Origin: Paenibacillus radicis (ex Xue et al. 2023)
GTDB taxonomy: Bacteria; Bacillota; Bacilli; Paenibacillales; NBRC-103111
Length of the DNA: 53,537 bases
Direction of reading: 5' to 3'
Assembly (NCBI RefSeq): GCF_024722015.1
Contig: NZ_JANQBD010000043.1
Span: forward strand, 1 to 53,537
Both the position numbers and the translations under genes were made by a program. The notes beneath the pieces are model-generated. The model saw only the letters and a program-made list of their open reading frames with translations, ran no database searches and was not told the origin of the DNA. Positions 8,484 through 18,700 of this stretch are shown in pieces. The first letter of the stretch is position 1; each line of letters starts with the position of its first letter.

Positions 8484-8542
8484 CCTGTTCTTCGGTGGTT
8501 CTCGGTTAGTTGAAAAATAGGCTTGTCAGATACTCTGCCTTA

Positions 8543-9322
8543 TTAGTTCCACTTAAAATCATCAAAATAAACGTATCCATCATTTTTCATTGCCCATGAG
8601 GAGTCACTTCCGCCAGGGAAATTGGCAATATGAATCGTATCGATCTTGGAATTATCATTTCTGAAACGAATGTCGGATTTTTGAAATTTCAAAACATCAT
8701 TTACGTAGATCTTGAGAACTCCATCCTTGTTGTTGCCGCTGTTTAGTTTTATCCAGTATTTTATAGTGTACCATTGTCCGGATTTAAGGGTATCAACTGT
8801 GGCTCCGAAGGTATCTCCGTAGCTATCCGGCTGATCCATATGATACACATAAGGAATGAGCCTTCCGTTCTCCCTCCACATCAGGCGTACGCTAAACCCA
8901 TCACCCGGCCAAGCGGGATTGCCGCCGGTATACCCCGCGCCACCGCTAAGTCCTGGTATTTTACCGCCTTTACTCCATGGAAAGCTGTCGCTGAATTTCA
9001 TTTTATACTCCATCGTATAATCTGTTTTTTCTGTAATGGATGATTTAATAATACCACCGGCATCAGCACTTCCGTATTTCCCTTTAGGCATAAAGAAACG
9101 AAGCTCACCGTTAGCGTTGATTTTGATTCGATCTCCTCCTTGCAGTGTTTTAGTATTGCCGAAATCGGTGTTTACTTGTGTGGTTCCGTAATTAGTCCAT
9201 GCAGACCACTGGTTAAAATTAACGACCGTATTTCCATACACGGCTGCATGGGCTGCAAATCCGCCCTCCAGGGACATAATGACTACCACAACAAGCAAAA
9301 ACGCAGCACGAAATAAATTCAT
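8543..9322 (-). CDS. Secreted polysaccharide lyase, PL14-like (concanavalin-like jelly roll)
   Basis: A 259-residue protein with a signal peptide (MNLFRAAFLLVVVVIMSLEGGFAAHA). The mature domain has the pattern seen in polysaccharide lyase 14-type enzymes: KGGKIPGLSGG, PAWPGDGFSVRLMWRENGRL, YVYHMDQPDSYGDTFG and a C-terminal VYFDDFKWN. PL14 members cleave glucuronan, alginate or related uronic-acid polymers by beta-elimination. The frame is open to 9577, but the ATG at 9322 follows a strong AGGAGGA Shine-Dalgarno and begins the signal peptide. A cre-like site and 20-bp spaced direct repeats lie upstream. The exact polymer is unknown. Confidence 0.82.
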   Translation of the reverse strand: MNLFRAAFLLVVVVIMSLEGGFAAHAAVYGNTVVNFNQWSAWTNYGTTQVNTDFGNTKTLQGGDRIKINANGELRFFMPKGKYGSADAGGIIKSSITEKTDYTMEYKMKFSDSFPWSKGGKIPGLSGGAGYTGGNPAWPGDGFSVRLMWRENGRLIPYVYHMDQPDSYGDTFGATVDTLKSGQWYTIKYWIKLNSGNNKDGVLKIYVNDVLKFQKSDIRFRNDNSKIDTIHIANFPGGSDSSWAMKNDGYVYFDDFKWN

Positions 9323-9341
9323 AAACACACTCCTCCTATAA

Positions 9342-9355
9342 TGAAAGCGTTTTCT
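9342..9355. promoter_or_regulatory. cre-like catabolite repression site upstream of the PL14-like gene
   Basis: TGAAAGCGTTTTCT matches the CcpA operator consensus TGWNANCGNTNWCA except for the last base. It lies 20-33 nt upstream of the lyase start codon, where CcpA binding would block transcription. Confidence 0.55.
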
Positions 9356-9402
9356 GATTACAATATTCAATTTACTTTTTAGCTGCCTTGTTTCACAATA
9401 GT

Positions 9403-9434
9403 CATTTTTGTGAATCGAAAAGCATTTTGGTGAA
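9403..9434. promoter_or_regulatory. 20-bp spaced direct repeats, candidate AraC-type operator for the lyase gene
   Basis: CATTTTTGTGAA (9403-9414) and CATTTTGGTGAA (9423-9434) are direct repeats with an exact 20-bp period, about two helical turns. They lie 80-110 bp upstream of the lyase gene, the placement and spacing used by AraC-type activators. The 309-nt gap 9323-9631 holds these repeats, the cre-like site and the AraC gene's own leader. Confidence 0.45.
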
Positions 9435-9631
9435 AACGGAGCAAAAACGCTTGATGTACGGTTAACAGGATGGTTATGATGCAAGTAAGATGATATGATT
9501 GTTTGATGTTGTGACCTATAATCAGATGGTAAGCGTTTCGCCGAATAGTCGCTAAATGGATCCATGTTGAAATACAACGATAACCGAGAAGAGACCTCAG
9601 CGATAATAATTAGACTCGGGAGAGAGATGCG

Positions 9632-11929
9632 ATGATCGTTAGAGCTATGAAAAAGAATACAATCATGAAAGGCTGGCTGCTCTCCTATGTAACCATCCTT
9701 TTGATCCCTATTATTGTAGGTGTATTAATTTATGTAGAATCAACCGAGGTCTTAAGCAATGAGATTGACCGATCCAACCGGTCTTTGCTGACCCAAATTC
9801 AAAGCGGAGTGGATAGCCGTTTGGCGGAGATGGACAAGTTCAGTGTTGATTTGGCTATAAATAAAAAGCTGGATAGTCTGTACAATGCCCAAAATCCCCT
9901 TACGAATGATGAGAGATACAAAATGTATGAACTGATGAAGGATTTGCAGACGACAAAGTTTGGAAATGATTTTATCGACTATGTATTTGTATATTTCCAC
10001 AGCATTGACATGGTTGTTTCAGATTCAAATGCACAGCAAAGCCATTTTTTATTCGATCTTCTTAAGCCGGATAATCATATGGACTGGACTTCCTTACTGA
10101 AGGAACGATATATCAACACCTATTTTGCCTTAGAGCAGGAAGTGGATAATAAAGGGAAATCAGTCATGTATGTAAGAACGTTAATACCCAATTATCCTGA
10201 CCGCCCCGGTGTAAGTGTAATGTTTATGTTTAATTCATCCAAGCTGTTGAATACGATAAAACACGTACCTATCGTCGATGACGGGCACATTCTGATCCTC
10301 AATGCGAAGCATGAGGTCATCGCATCGACAAGCTCCGTTATCCCTAATTACGACTCATGGCTTCCTAAATTTACAGGTGTTAGCGGAGTCATTCAAGAGT
10401 CGGATGGGGGACGTGATTTGGCTATTTCTTACGTCACCTCCAGTCAATCAGGATGGCAATATATATTTATAACTCCTGAGGATGTCTTCATGAAGAAGCT
10501 GATTTATATTAAGCGGATCATCTATCTATGTGTTGCCCTTAGTTTATTATTAGGCAGTGCGGCAGCTTATTTCTTTTTACGCCGGAACTACAGTCCAATT
10601 CAGCTTCTAATGAATAAGGTGAATCATCAGAAGGCTGATCCGCACAACATATCCTACAATGAATACCACTTTATTCAGAACGCGCTAGAAAGCCTGATTC
10701 AGGAGAAGGAACATTTCATGCATAAGCTTAAAGAGCAGCATCCTGCTATGCGCAACCATTTATTAGGTCAGTTGCTTAAAGGTAGAATGAAACGGACCCT
10801 CCCCTTAAGCGAAGTGCTTGCCGCCTATGAAGTGTATTTTCCACATGAGCGGTTTGGCGTATTAATGATGTATATTGATGACTACGGCAAACTGGATTCA
10901 CCTGTTGATGATGAGTCTCATTACGACAGGGTTAAGCTGCTGCATTTTATGATGATCAATGTAGTAGAGGAACTGGCAAATAAGAATAATGTAGCGTATA
11001 TGGTTGAAATGGATGAATATTTATGCTGCATTCTGAATAGTCCCGATAATTCCGCAGTGCTCGAAGAATGGAAATCTATTGCGAGGCAGACCCAAGAGTT
11101 TTTATCAACACATGTACAAGTAGTAGTGACTGTTTCTATCAGTTCTATGCAACAAAGCTTGTTTGGACTGCAGGAAGCTTATGAGGAAGCTATGGAGGCT
11201 ATGGAATACAAATTCCTGATGGGCGGAGGGGAGATCCTGGTATATGATGAAATGACTCAAGGAGATTCAGAGGATCATCGTCCAGCTTATTATTATCCTT
11301 TAGCCGCAGAACAACAATTAATCAATTTTATTAAGACTGGTGATGCTGAGAAAGCTATGGCAGTAACCAAGGATATTATTTCAACGAACCTTACTCGCAG
11401 GCAGATTTCTATTCCGTTCATTCGCTGCATTGTAGTTGAATTTGCCAGTACCTTTATGAAAGCTATGATAGAACTGCCAGGAAGAACCGAGCAGGACAGC
11501 CTTTCCTTCGAGCGAGTTCACAATCAGCTGCTGCAATGCCGCAGTATTAAAGATTTGGAAGAGGAACTGGACAGGACTATCCAGCTTCTGTGTCATTCAG
11601 AGAAGCAATCAGGTGCAAATAATGAATTGATGGAGAAGGTACAGGCTTATGTCGAACAGCATTATTGCGACCCGAATTTGAACGTATCGGTAATCGGGGT
11701 TGCATTTGACCTGACTCCTCCTTATCTGGCCCGGCTTTTCAAGAATCATACTGGAGAATCATTGTTGGAATATCTTCAAAAAATTCGGATCGCTCATGCC
11801 AAGCGCTTGTTAAAGGAAACCTCCGCAAGCGTCCTTGAGATTGGAAACCAGGTTGGCTTCAATGAAATATCTACATTTAATCGGATTTTTAAAAAATATG
11901 AAGGAATTACGCCAGGGAAATATAGATAA
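9632..11929 (+). CDS. Membrane-bound AraC-family (YesN-type) transcriptional regulator
   Basis: A 765-residue one-component sensor. TM1 spans about residues 14-34, followed by an extracellular sensor region (about 35-290, dCache-like in size). TM2 is at about 293-315. A cytoplasmic middle region comes next, including a degenerate GGDEF-like stretch around residues 410-540 as in related Paenibacillus regulators. A C-terminal pair of AraC helix-turn-helix motifs occupies about 670-765 and ends in IFKKYEGITPGKYR. Such proteins sense an extracellular sugar or oligosaccharide and activate adjacent import operons. It sits between the lyase gene and the importer operon, and both have 20-bp spaced direct repeats upstream. 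Confidence 0.9.
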   Translation: MIVRAMKKNTIMKGWLLSYVTILLIPIIVGVLIYVESTEVLSNEIDRSNRSLLTQIQSGVDSRLAEMDKFSVDLAINKKLDSLYNAQNPLTNDERYKMYELMKDLQTTKFGNDFIDYVFVYFHSIDMVVSDSNAQQSHFLFDLLKPDNHMDWTSLLKERYINTYFALEQEVDNKGKSVMYVRTLIPNYPDRPGVSVMFMFNSSKLLNTIKHVPIVDDGHILILNAKHEVIASTSSVIPNYDSWLPKFTGVSGVIQESDGGRDLAISYVTSSQSGWQYIFITPEDVFMKKLIYIKRIIYLCVALSLLLGSAAAYFFLRRNYSPIQLLMNKVNHQKADPHNISYNEYHFIQNALESLIQEKEHFMHKLKEQHPAMRNHLLGQLLKGRMKRTLPLSEVLAAYEVYFPHERFGVLMMYIDDYGKLDSPVDDESHYDRVKLLHFMMINVVEELANKNNVAYMVEMDEYLCCILNSPDNSAVLEEWKSIARQTQEFLSTHVQVVVTVSISSMQQSLFGLQEAYEEAMEAMEYKFLMGGGEILVYDEMTQGDSEDHRPAYYYPLAAEQQLINFIKTGDAEKAMAVTKDIISTNLTRRQISIPFIRCIVVEFASTFMKAMIELPGRTEQDSLSFERVHNQLLQCRSIKDLEEELDRTIQLLCHSEKQSGANNELMEKVQAYVEQHYCDPNLNVSVIGVAFDLTPPYLARLFKNHTGESLLEYLQKIRIAHAKRLLKETSASVLEIGNQVGFNEISTFNRIFKKYEGITPGKYR

Positions 11930-11936
11930 TTACCGC

Positions 11937-11973
11937 AAAGCTGAGGGGCTTCTACCTCAGTTTTCTTTTTTTT
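11937..11973 (+). terminator. Terminator after the AraC regulator gene
   Basis: CTGAGG-ggcttcta-CCTCAG followed by TTTTCTTTTTTT. Confidence 0.8.
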
Positions 11974-12008
11974 ACAAGTGGATTGCACTTTTACGGGCGT
12001 TTAATTAA

Positions 12009-12038
12009 CAGTTTTACCATTCGTTTCACTGTTTTACC
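12009..12038 (+). promoter_or_regulatory. 20-bp spaced direct repeats upstream of the importer operon
   Basis: CAGTTTTACC (12009-12018) and CTGTTTTACC (12029-12038) are direct repeats with an exact 20-bp period. A related GTTTCACT lies between them. Coding-strand sequence upstream of the lyase gene (GTTTTCACC) resembles these half-sites, suggesting the same regulator. Confidence 0.5.
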
Positions 12039-12120
12039 TCTATGGACCCTACCAGAATTAGGTTATGATCGGTCTGAGCAAAGAGAGTGCTATCAAATAC
12101 ATAAGGGGGATTAACCATCC

Positions 12121-13752
12121 ATGAACAAACAAAGCAAAAGGATGCTTCAATGTATGACAGCAGTTACGCTGATATCGACATTGACCATCGCATGCAGTAA
12201 GCAGGCCAGCCCGGTCGAAGACAAAGCTGCAACAAATAAAAGTCAATCAGCTGCTGTGACGTATCCGATTAATACCAAGCAGACCTTGTCTTATTGGGGA
12301 TTAATGGGCAATTCGGCTATGTCTAACTTCTTCTCAAATATCGGGGAGTCTCCATTCGGGAAGGAGCTCAACAAAAGAACCGGGGTTCAAGTCAATTTTA
12401 CGCATCCTCCCCAAGGTCAGGATCGAGAGCAATTCAATTTGATGGTCGCATCCAACGAGCTTCCCGATATGATTGAAACGAACTGGTTTAATAATGGTGT
12501 TTATCCTGGAGGCTCCCAGAAGGCCATCAATGATAAAGTGATTATACCCTTGAATGATTTGATCAAGAAAAATGCGCCGAATTTAAATAAATTATTGGAA
12601 GAAGATAAAGAATTGGCCAAAATGCTTCAAACGGATGACGGAAAATATTTCGTGTTTCCAATGGTCCGCAACAGCTTCAGTCAAGTTTTTAATGGACCCA
12701 TGATTCGCAAGGATTGGCTTGACGAGCTCGGGCTGCCGGTACCCACAACAATCGATGAATGGGAAACCGTTTTACGGGCGTTTAAAGAGAAGAAAGGGGC
12801 TGCAGCTCCGCTAAGCATCATTTATTCGAATACGGCCGGCATGGATCTTAAGGAAGCTTTCATCGGGGCGTATAAGACGGCAACTGGTTTTTATGTGGGT
12901 GATGACGGGAAAGTCAAATATGGACCATCGGACAAGCAGTACAAGGACGTCATCTTATTATTCCGCAAGTGGTACAATGAGGGATTGCTGGATAAAGATT
13001 TTGCCGTAACAGATCCAAAAGCGAACAATAACAAGATTTTAAGCGGACAGTCCGGTGCTACGGTATACCTGCTGAGCGGCGGACTTCAGTCTTATCTGGA
13101 AGCTATGAAAGCAAAAGATCCAAAATTTAATATGGTCGGCACTCCTTTTCCGACATTAACCAAAGGAGAGACTCCGTTTATTGGCCATTATGAATTCAAG
13201 GTAGAGCCGAGCCGGGGAGTGGCCATCTCCGCCAACACGAAAAATCCGGAGCTTGCAGCCCAGTGGTTGGATTACGCATATGGCAAGGATGGCAACGAGC
13301 TGTTCAACTTTGGCATTCCGAATGAAAGCTATGCTTCAAACAATGGTAATCTAACATTCACGGATAAGGTGAATAAGGACCCGAAATATACTACGATACA
13401 AATGCTGTCTCAGTATACAAGGCAAAATGGGCCGTTCATGATTGATGAGAAGTACAGCAAGATGATCTTGAAATATCCGCAGCAGGAAGAAGCGGTAAAG
13501 CTGTGGTCGGCTACCGATGCGAAGAAGCATACCCTGCCTTCGTTTATAACGCCAACCGAAAGCGAGAGCAAAGAGCTGGCCAAGCTTACTACAGCCCTCA
13601 AGAGCTACAAGGAAGAGATGCAGCTCAAGTTTATTATGGGCAAGGAGCCAATCGAAAACTACGATAAATTCGTAGCCCAGCAGAATCAGCTCGGTTTGCC
13701 AAAGATTCTTGAAATTTATCAAGCGGCTTTGGATCGATATAACAAACGGTAA
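12121..13752 (+). CDS. Extracellular solute-binding lipoprotein, LplA-type ABC importer
   Basis: A 543-residue protein with a type II signal peptide and lipobox LTIAC (acylated Cys25). The mature part follows the LplA/YtcQ-like family of large oligosaccharide-binding proteins (PDMIETNWFNNG, MIRKDWLDELGLPVPTTIDEWETVLRAFKEK). It captures an oligosaccharide outside the membrane and delivers it to the two permeases encoded next. The RBS AAGGGGG lies 11 nt before ATG. It is the first gene of a four-gene operon with the permeases and the giant SLH protein. The substrate is likely the product of the neighbouring lyases; this is inference. Confidence 0.92.
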   Translation: MNKQSKRMLQCMTAVTLISTLTIACSKQASPVEDKAATNKSQSAAVTYPINTKQTLSYWGLMGNSAMSNFFSNIGESPFGKELNKRTGVQVNFTHPPQGQDREQFNLMVASNELPDMIETNWFNNGVYPGGSQKAINDKVIIPLNDLIKKNAPNLNKLLEEDKELAKMLQTDDGKYFVFPMVRNSFSQVFNGPMIRKDWLDELGLPVPTTIDEWETVLRAFKEKKGAAAPLSIIYSNTAGMDLKEAFIGAYKTATGFYVGDDGKVKYGPSDKQYKDVILLFRKWYNEGLLDKDFAVTDPKANNNKILSGQSGATVYLLSGGLQSYLEAMKAKDPKFNMVGTPFPTLTKGETPFIGHYEFKVEPSRGVAISANTKNPELAAQWLDYAYGKDGNELFNFGIPNESYASNNGNLTFTDKVNKDPKYTTIQMLSQYTRQNGPFMIDEKYSKMILKYPQQEEAVKLWSATDAKKHTLPSFITPTESESKELAKLTTALKSYKEEMQLKFIMGKEPIENYDKFVAQQNQLGLPKILEIYQAALDRYNKR

Positions 13753-13755
13753 ACG

Positions 13756-13795
13756 ATGATAGACCATGATAGACCATGATAGACCATGATAGACC
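13756..13795 (+). repeat. Four tandem copies of a 10-bp unit (ATGATAGACC)
   Basis: The unit ATGATAGACC is repeated four times without error directly after the lipoprotein stop codon, in phase with one helical turn. It leads straight into a perfect hairpin. The unit is not seen elsewhere in the window. Confidence 0.9.
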
Positions 13796-13798
13796 ATG

Positions 13799-13820
13799 GG
13801 GACATTCCAAGGAATGTCCC
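13799..13820 (+). other. Intercistronic hairpin between solute-binding protein and permease genes
   Basis: GGGACATTCC-aa-GGAATGTCCC is a perfect 10-bp inverted repeat with no T-run. Placed between a solute-binding gene and its permeases, it is more likely an mRNA 3'-end stabiliser or processing barrier than a full terminator, giving more binding protein than permease. That function is inferred from other importer operons. Confidence 0.7.
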
Positions 13821-13841
13821 TGATTGAAAGGGGATACTATA

Positions 13842-14792
13842 GTGCAAACAGCGAAGGTGGAAGCCCCTCTAACGCTTGCTTCAAACCGAAAAATAAATCT
13901 CTTATGGGATATTCGTAAAAATAAATATTTGTATATGATGCTTGCTCCTGTGTTGCTCTACTATTTTTTATTTCATTACATGCCGATGTACGGAGCAATG
14001 ATTGCCTTTAAGGATTACTCACCGACACGTGGAATTTCGGGAAGCGAATGGGCGGGTTTCGATCATTTCATCCAATTTTTTAACGGACCTTATTTCATTC
14101 GAACGTTGAAAAATACACTTCTGATAAGCTTTTATGATTTGCTGTTTGGTTTCCCGGCTCCGATTCTTCTTGCTTTGTTGTTGAATGAAATTCGGCTCTC
14201 TTGGTTTAAGCGAGCGGTTCAATCGATTACTTATATGCCGCATTTTATCTCGTTAATCGTTATTTGCGGTATGATTAAAGATTTTACCTCCTCAGGAGGC
14301 TTTATTGCCGCAATAGTCGGTTGGCTCGGCGGTCCGAAGGAAAGTCTGCTGCTACTGCCGGAGTATTTCCGAACGATTTTTATATCATCAGGTATTTGGC
14401 AGCATGTCGGTTGGGGCACTATTATTTATCTTGCTGCTCTGACTACCATTGATACTGAACAATACGAAGCGGCAAAAATTGATGGTGCTAACCGCTGGAA
14501 GCAGATGAGGTACATTACGCTTCCCGGTATCGTGCCGACAATTATTATTATGTTAATTCTGGACCTGGGACGACTGCTGAATGTAGGCTTCGAGAAAGTC
14601 ATTCTGCTCTATAATCCATCAACCTATGAAACAGCGGATGTTATCTCCTCCTATGTGTATCGCGTCGGGCTGCAGGAATTTAATTATAGCTTTAGTGCGG
14701 CAGTAGGCTTGTTCAACTCAGTTATTAACTTTGGTTTAGTCATTTTATCTAATTACATTAGTCGCAAGGTTAATGACACTAGCTTATGGTAA
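13842..14792 (+). CDS. ABC transporter permease, LplB/YteP-type
   Basis: A 316-residue inner-membrane permease with six predicted helices. It carries the LplB-type start of the membrane region (YLYMMLAPVLLYYFLFHYMPMYGAMIAFKDY) and the EAA loop (EQYEAAKIDGANRWKQMRYITLPGI) that docks an ATPase. The GTG at 13842 follows AAAGGGG by 8 nt; an upstream in-frame TTG at 13824 lacks a good RBS. It pairs with the next permease. No ATP-binding subunit gene is present, as usual for this family, which shares an MsmX-type ATPase encoded elsewhere. Confidence 0.92.
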   Translation: MQTAKVEAPLTLASNRKINLLWDIRKNKYLYMMLAPVLLYYFLFHYMPMYGAMIAFKDYSPTRGISGSEWAGFDHFIQFFNGPYFIRTLKNTLLISFYDLLFGFPAPILLALLLNEIRLSWFKRAVQSITYMPHFISLIVICGMIKDFTSSGGFIAAIVGWLGGPKESLLLLPEYFRTIFISSGIWQHVGWGTIIYLAALTTIDTEQYEAAKIDGANRWKQMRYITLPGIVPTIIIMLILDLGRLLNVGFEKVILLYNPSTYETADVISSYVYRVGLQEFNYSFSAAVGLFNSVINFGLVILSNYISRKVNDTSLW

Positions 14793-14804
14793 GGAAGTGA
14801 CAGC

Positions 14805-15686
14805 ATGCGCGAGTATCCAACCTTTGGAGAGAGAATATTTGATGTGTTTAACGTTATTGCCCTATCGCTGTTAATGCTCGTAACATTGTATCCTATTTAT
14901 TACGTGGCCATTTCATCGATAAGCAATCCGACCGAATTAATGGCTCATAAGGGCATGATCTGGGTTCCTCAGGGCCTTTCGCTCAAGGCTTACTCTATGG
15001 TCTTTGACAACCCGATGATCCTGAAAGGATATGGCAACACACTATTTATAGTGATTGTCGGACTGCTTTTTAACCTGACACTTACAGCCTTCGGCGCCTA
15101 CGCCCTGTCAAGAAAGGGACTCTACTACCGGAAGCAACTGACGTTGTTTATCATATTTACTATGTTCTTCAGCGGCGGTCTGATCCCCTACTACTTAACG
15201 GTCAAGGGACTTGGATTGACCAATACCGTGTGGGCGCTGATCATTCCCCAAGCCATTAATACGTTTAACCTCATAATCATGAGAACCACCTTTCAGGCCA
15301 TTCCCGACAGTTTGGAGGAATCAGCCAAGATCGACGGAGCGAATGACTTTGTCATATTATTTCGCATTATTATACCTATCTCCTTGCCGATCATGGCTGT
15401 TATGATACTGTATTACGGCGTTAGCCATTGGAACTCGTGGTTTAACGCAATGATCTTTCTTCGAAATCGGGAGCTGTTTCCATTGCAATTAATTCTTCGC
15501 GAGATACTAATCTCCGGGGAAACGGCCGGAATGGTTACCGGGGCGGAGTCAGGAGACATGGTCATGCTGGCAGAAACGCTTAAGTATGCAACCATTATGA
15601 TTGCAACACTCCCGATTTTGTTTGTTTATCCTTTTCTCCAGAAGTATTTTGTGAAGGGCGCATTGCTGGGAGCTATTAAAGGTTAG
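14805..15686 (+). CDS. ABC transporter permease, LplC/YtcP-type
   Basis: A 293-residue permease with six helices. FDVFNVIALSLLMLVTLYPIYYVAISSIS at the N-terminus and the EAA loop LEESAKIDGANDFVILFRIIIPIS are typical of carbohydrate uptake 1 family partners of LplB. It begins 12 nt after the previous permease gene, so both are co-translated. It forms the second half of the membrane channel for the oligosaccharide bound by the lipoprotein. Confidence 0.92.
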   Translation: MREYPTFGERIFDVFNVIALSLLMLVTLYPIYYVAISSISNPTELMAHKGMIWVPQGLSLKAYSMVFDNPMILKGYGNTLFIVIVGLLFNLTLTAFGAYALSRKGLYYRKQLTLFIIFTMFFSGGLIPYYLTVKGLGLTNTVWALIIPQAINTFNLIIMRTTFQAIPDSLEESAKIDGANDFVILFRIIIPISLPIMAVMILYYGVSHWNSWFNAMIFLRNRELFPLQLILREILISGETAGMVTGAESGDMVMLAETLKYATIMIATLPILFVYPFLQKYFVKGALLGAIKG

Positions 15687-15712
15687 AATGAGATCGAAAA
15701 GGAGAAGGTACA

Positions 15713-18700
15713 ATGAAATCCATTCGCAAGAGGATTGCACAAACCATAACATTTTTTATTTTATTTACAATGATCATTCCCTTACTGTATTCGATCCCTG
15801 TTGTACATGCTGACTCGGTAAACTTGGCGAAAGCGATTAGCGGAAAAAGCTCCGAGTGTGCCGGCTGCACCCCTACATCTCCCGCTACGAATGTAATAGA
15901 CGGAGATGCGAACACCTATTGGCAAACAACCAACGGAGATGTAACCGACGACCATAATGTATGGATAGAAATTGATTTGGGGTCGTCTGGCAACACCCGT
16001 TTTGATAAGGTTGTATTGAAAGGGCTGAACACTTCCTTCATTACCGCCTACAGGGTGGTTGCAAGGCAGAACGGAAGCACGGTGGGAACGGGAACGGAAG
16101 TGTTTAAAAAGCTAAGCGGCCTTTCCTCAACGGAGTCAGTCACCTTTGCATCAACGGATGCCCGGTATGTTAAAATTGACCTAACGGTAGTCGGGACTGC
16201 TTCCGCAAAGGCTAATGTGCTGTCTGAGGTAGAGATTTATAATACAAGCGCTACGCCACCGACGGATCCAAGTGTTCTCGACAACGTATACTTTACGGGT
16301 TATGCCTCCAATGATGTACTCACTCTTACGGCTGGGCAAACCGCATCACTTCAACTGTATGGCAAGCTGACGAACGGACAACCGGCCTCATTGACCGTTT
16401 CAGGAATTACTTATAGCAGCTCCAACCTTGCCGTTGCTACGGTTAACGGGAGCGGGCAGGTCCAAGCCATAGCATCCGGTACGGCAACGATTACAGGAAG
16501 CGCTACGCTAAATAGCGTAACGAAAACCGTAAATCTGCAGGTTAATGTAACTCAGCAGCAGAGTGGAACCGTTCTTAGCGCGGTGTACTTATATGATGCC
16601 AGTGTGAACCCGTACCCCAATAACGGAACTCTCAAGCTGTCTCCCGGGGGCTCTCATCAGCTGACGGTGAGGGGCGTGACGGATAATCAAGCTGCTGCGG
16701 ACTTAAGCGATGCTGCGATCACCTACAGCAGCGGCTATCCTGAGGTGATCCAGGTTGATCAGAACGGGCGGATCACAGCAGTAGGTAGCGGTACCACCTA
16801 CATTAACGTTTCCGTGCTCAAGGGAGGCGTCACCAAATCGACCCGCATCTGGGTAGATGCTTATCCACCGGGTACGGATATGTCTACAGTGAATATGGCA
16901 CTGAAAAAGCCTGTGGCCGCAAGTTCCTTCTGCGGCAGTACCTGCGGCGGCTCTAGCGGAACCTATGACTACAGAGCGGTTGACGGCGATTCTAGCACAT
17001 ACTGGCGTGCGCTTACTGCCGATTTTAATGATGATAAGCAACACCAGCTTATAATAGATTTCGGCAGACCTACTGAGTTTAATAAAACGGTTATGAATTT
17101 GAACAGCGGAGACACTGGAGCTGTCAATAATTATGAGCTCTATTACTCAAATGACGAGAAAAACTGGTCTCAGACTTTCGGGAAAGATAACCTGGGGAAA
17201 GATATCCTCTGGAGTAATTCCCAGAAAAACTGGCAGAGCTTGTATCAAAATCGGATTTTGATTGCCAAATCAGATACGGCGATTTTCGAACCGGTTACCG
17301 CCAGATATCTCTTGGTTAACGTATTTGCGACGAAAGCCGCATCGCCTCTGATCTACGAGGTGGAGGTCTATCGAACGAATGAAGCGCCTGTGCCGCCCCT
17401 TAGCAATGCGCTGACTTCCGTCTATTTATACGACCAGACGGTCGCTAATTATCCGGAAAAAGCTGAAATTAATGTTCCTAAAGGAAGCGCAGCGCAATTA
17501 TCAATAGGCGGCAAGATGTTTGATAAAACGAATCTGAATCCGAGTGAAGCAAAAATCAGCTTTACGAGCAGCTTGCCTGAGGTTGCGAGCATCGAGCAAG
17601 ACGGGACAATCAAGGCGCTTGCAGGTGGGGTCTCACTCTTGACGGGAACGGTTACCTATGGACCGATAACCAAATCGGCGTCCTTGTTTCTTATCGTACA
17701 GGACGATACGCCTCGCATAGCCGATACCGGATTAACGCATCCAAGCATTCAGACAAAGATTGGAACGCCCGCATTCATTCCACCAGGGTCCAAATATCCG
17801 GATTTGACAGTCAAAGCCTTTGTAGGCGCCGAACTGACGGGGCAAGTACGACGGGACGGTCATGAAACCATTCACCAATTTGACGCAGTTAAGCTGGGGT
17901 CTGGGACTGATACGGTATTAAAAATTCCGGGATCGGCAGCGCCCGGACAATATGAAGTCGAATTGCAGTTAAAATTAGAGAATGGAAGCGTTGTATTCGA
18001 CAAGCTATACTTCACCGTGGCGGATGTGAATCAAATTCCAGATGATCAAAGTCAGATTGCCTACTTAGGAACGGAAGGCAAGATGGTCTATGTACCCGAT
18101 TACCGGGGGAATCGCATCCTGGATTTCTCCAACGTAGGTTATATGGGTGGCGGCGTGAAGCTTCCGGATGTGCAGGCTAGAGTGGCCGTGGAGCCGGGAG
18201 ACGGTGATGATACGGCCCGCATACAGGCTGCCATAGATTATGTTTCAGGATTGCCTATTCAAGAAGACGGATTCCGTGGAGCCGTTCTGCTTAAGAAGGG
18301 CCGCTATGATATCGGCGGAGAGCTGTACATCCGGAAGAGCGGGGTTGTCTTGAGAGGTTTGGGAGAGGGGAAAGAGGATACCGTTCTCTACGCAACCGGG
18401 ACAACAAGGCGATATATCCTCAATATCGGGGACACCTCGGCTTCGCCTGTCTTGCTGGGGGATACACTTACAAAGATTACAGATTTATACGTACCGTCAG
18501 GCAATCATACATTTCATGTTCAGGATGGTTCCGGCTATAAAACTGGAGATAAAATTATGATCCGGCGTTATGGTAACAGCAGCTGGATCCATGAGATTCA
18601 TATGGATCAGATTTTGCCAAGCACAACGGAAACAACCGTTCAATGGGAGCCGTTCTCGCTTGAATTCGACCGAGTGGTGACTAAAGTAAACGGAAATGAA

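Noticed and set aside
9528..9541. Second cre-like site (TGGTAAGCGTTTCG) in the lyase-AraC gap
   Set aside because: Only the core AAGCGTTT matches; the outer bases do not form the expected palindrome.
11989..12785. Exact 16-bp repeat TTTTACGGGCGTTTAA at 11989-12004 and 12770-12785
   Set aside because: One copy is inside the lipoprotein coding frame where it encodes normal family sequence. A 16-bp exact match is not improbable in a window this long, so it is not taken as a site.
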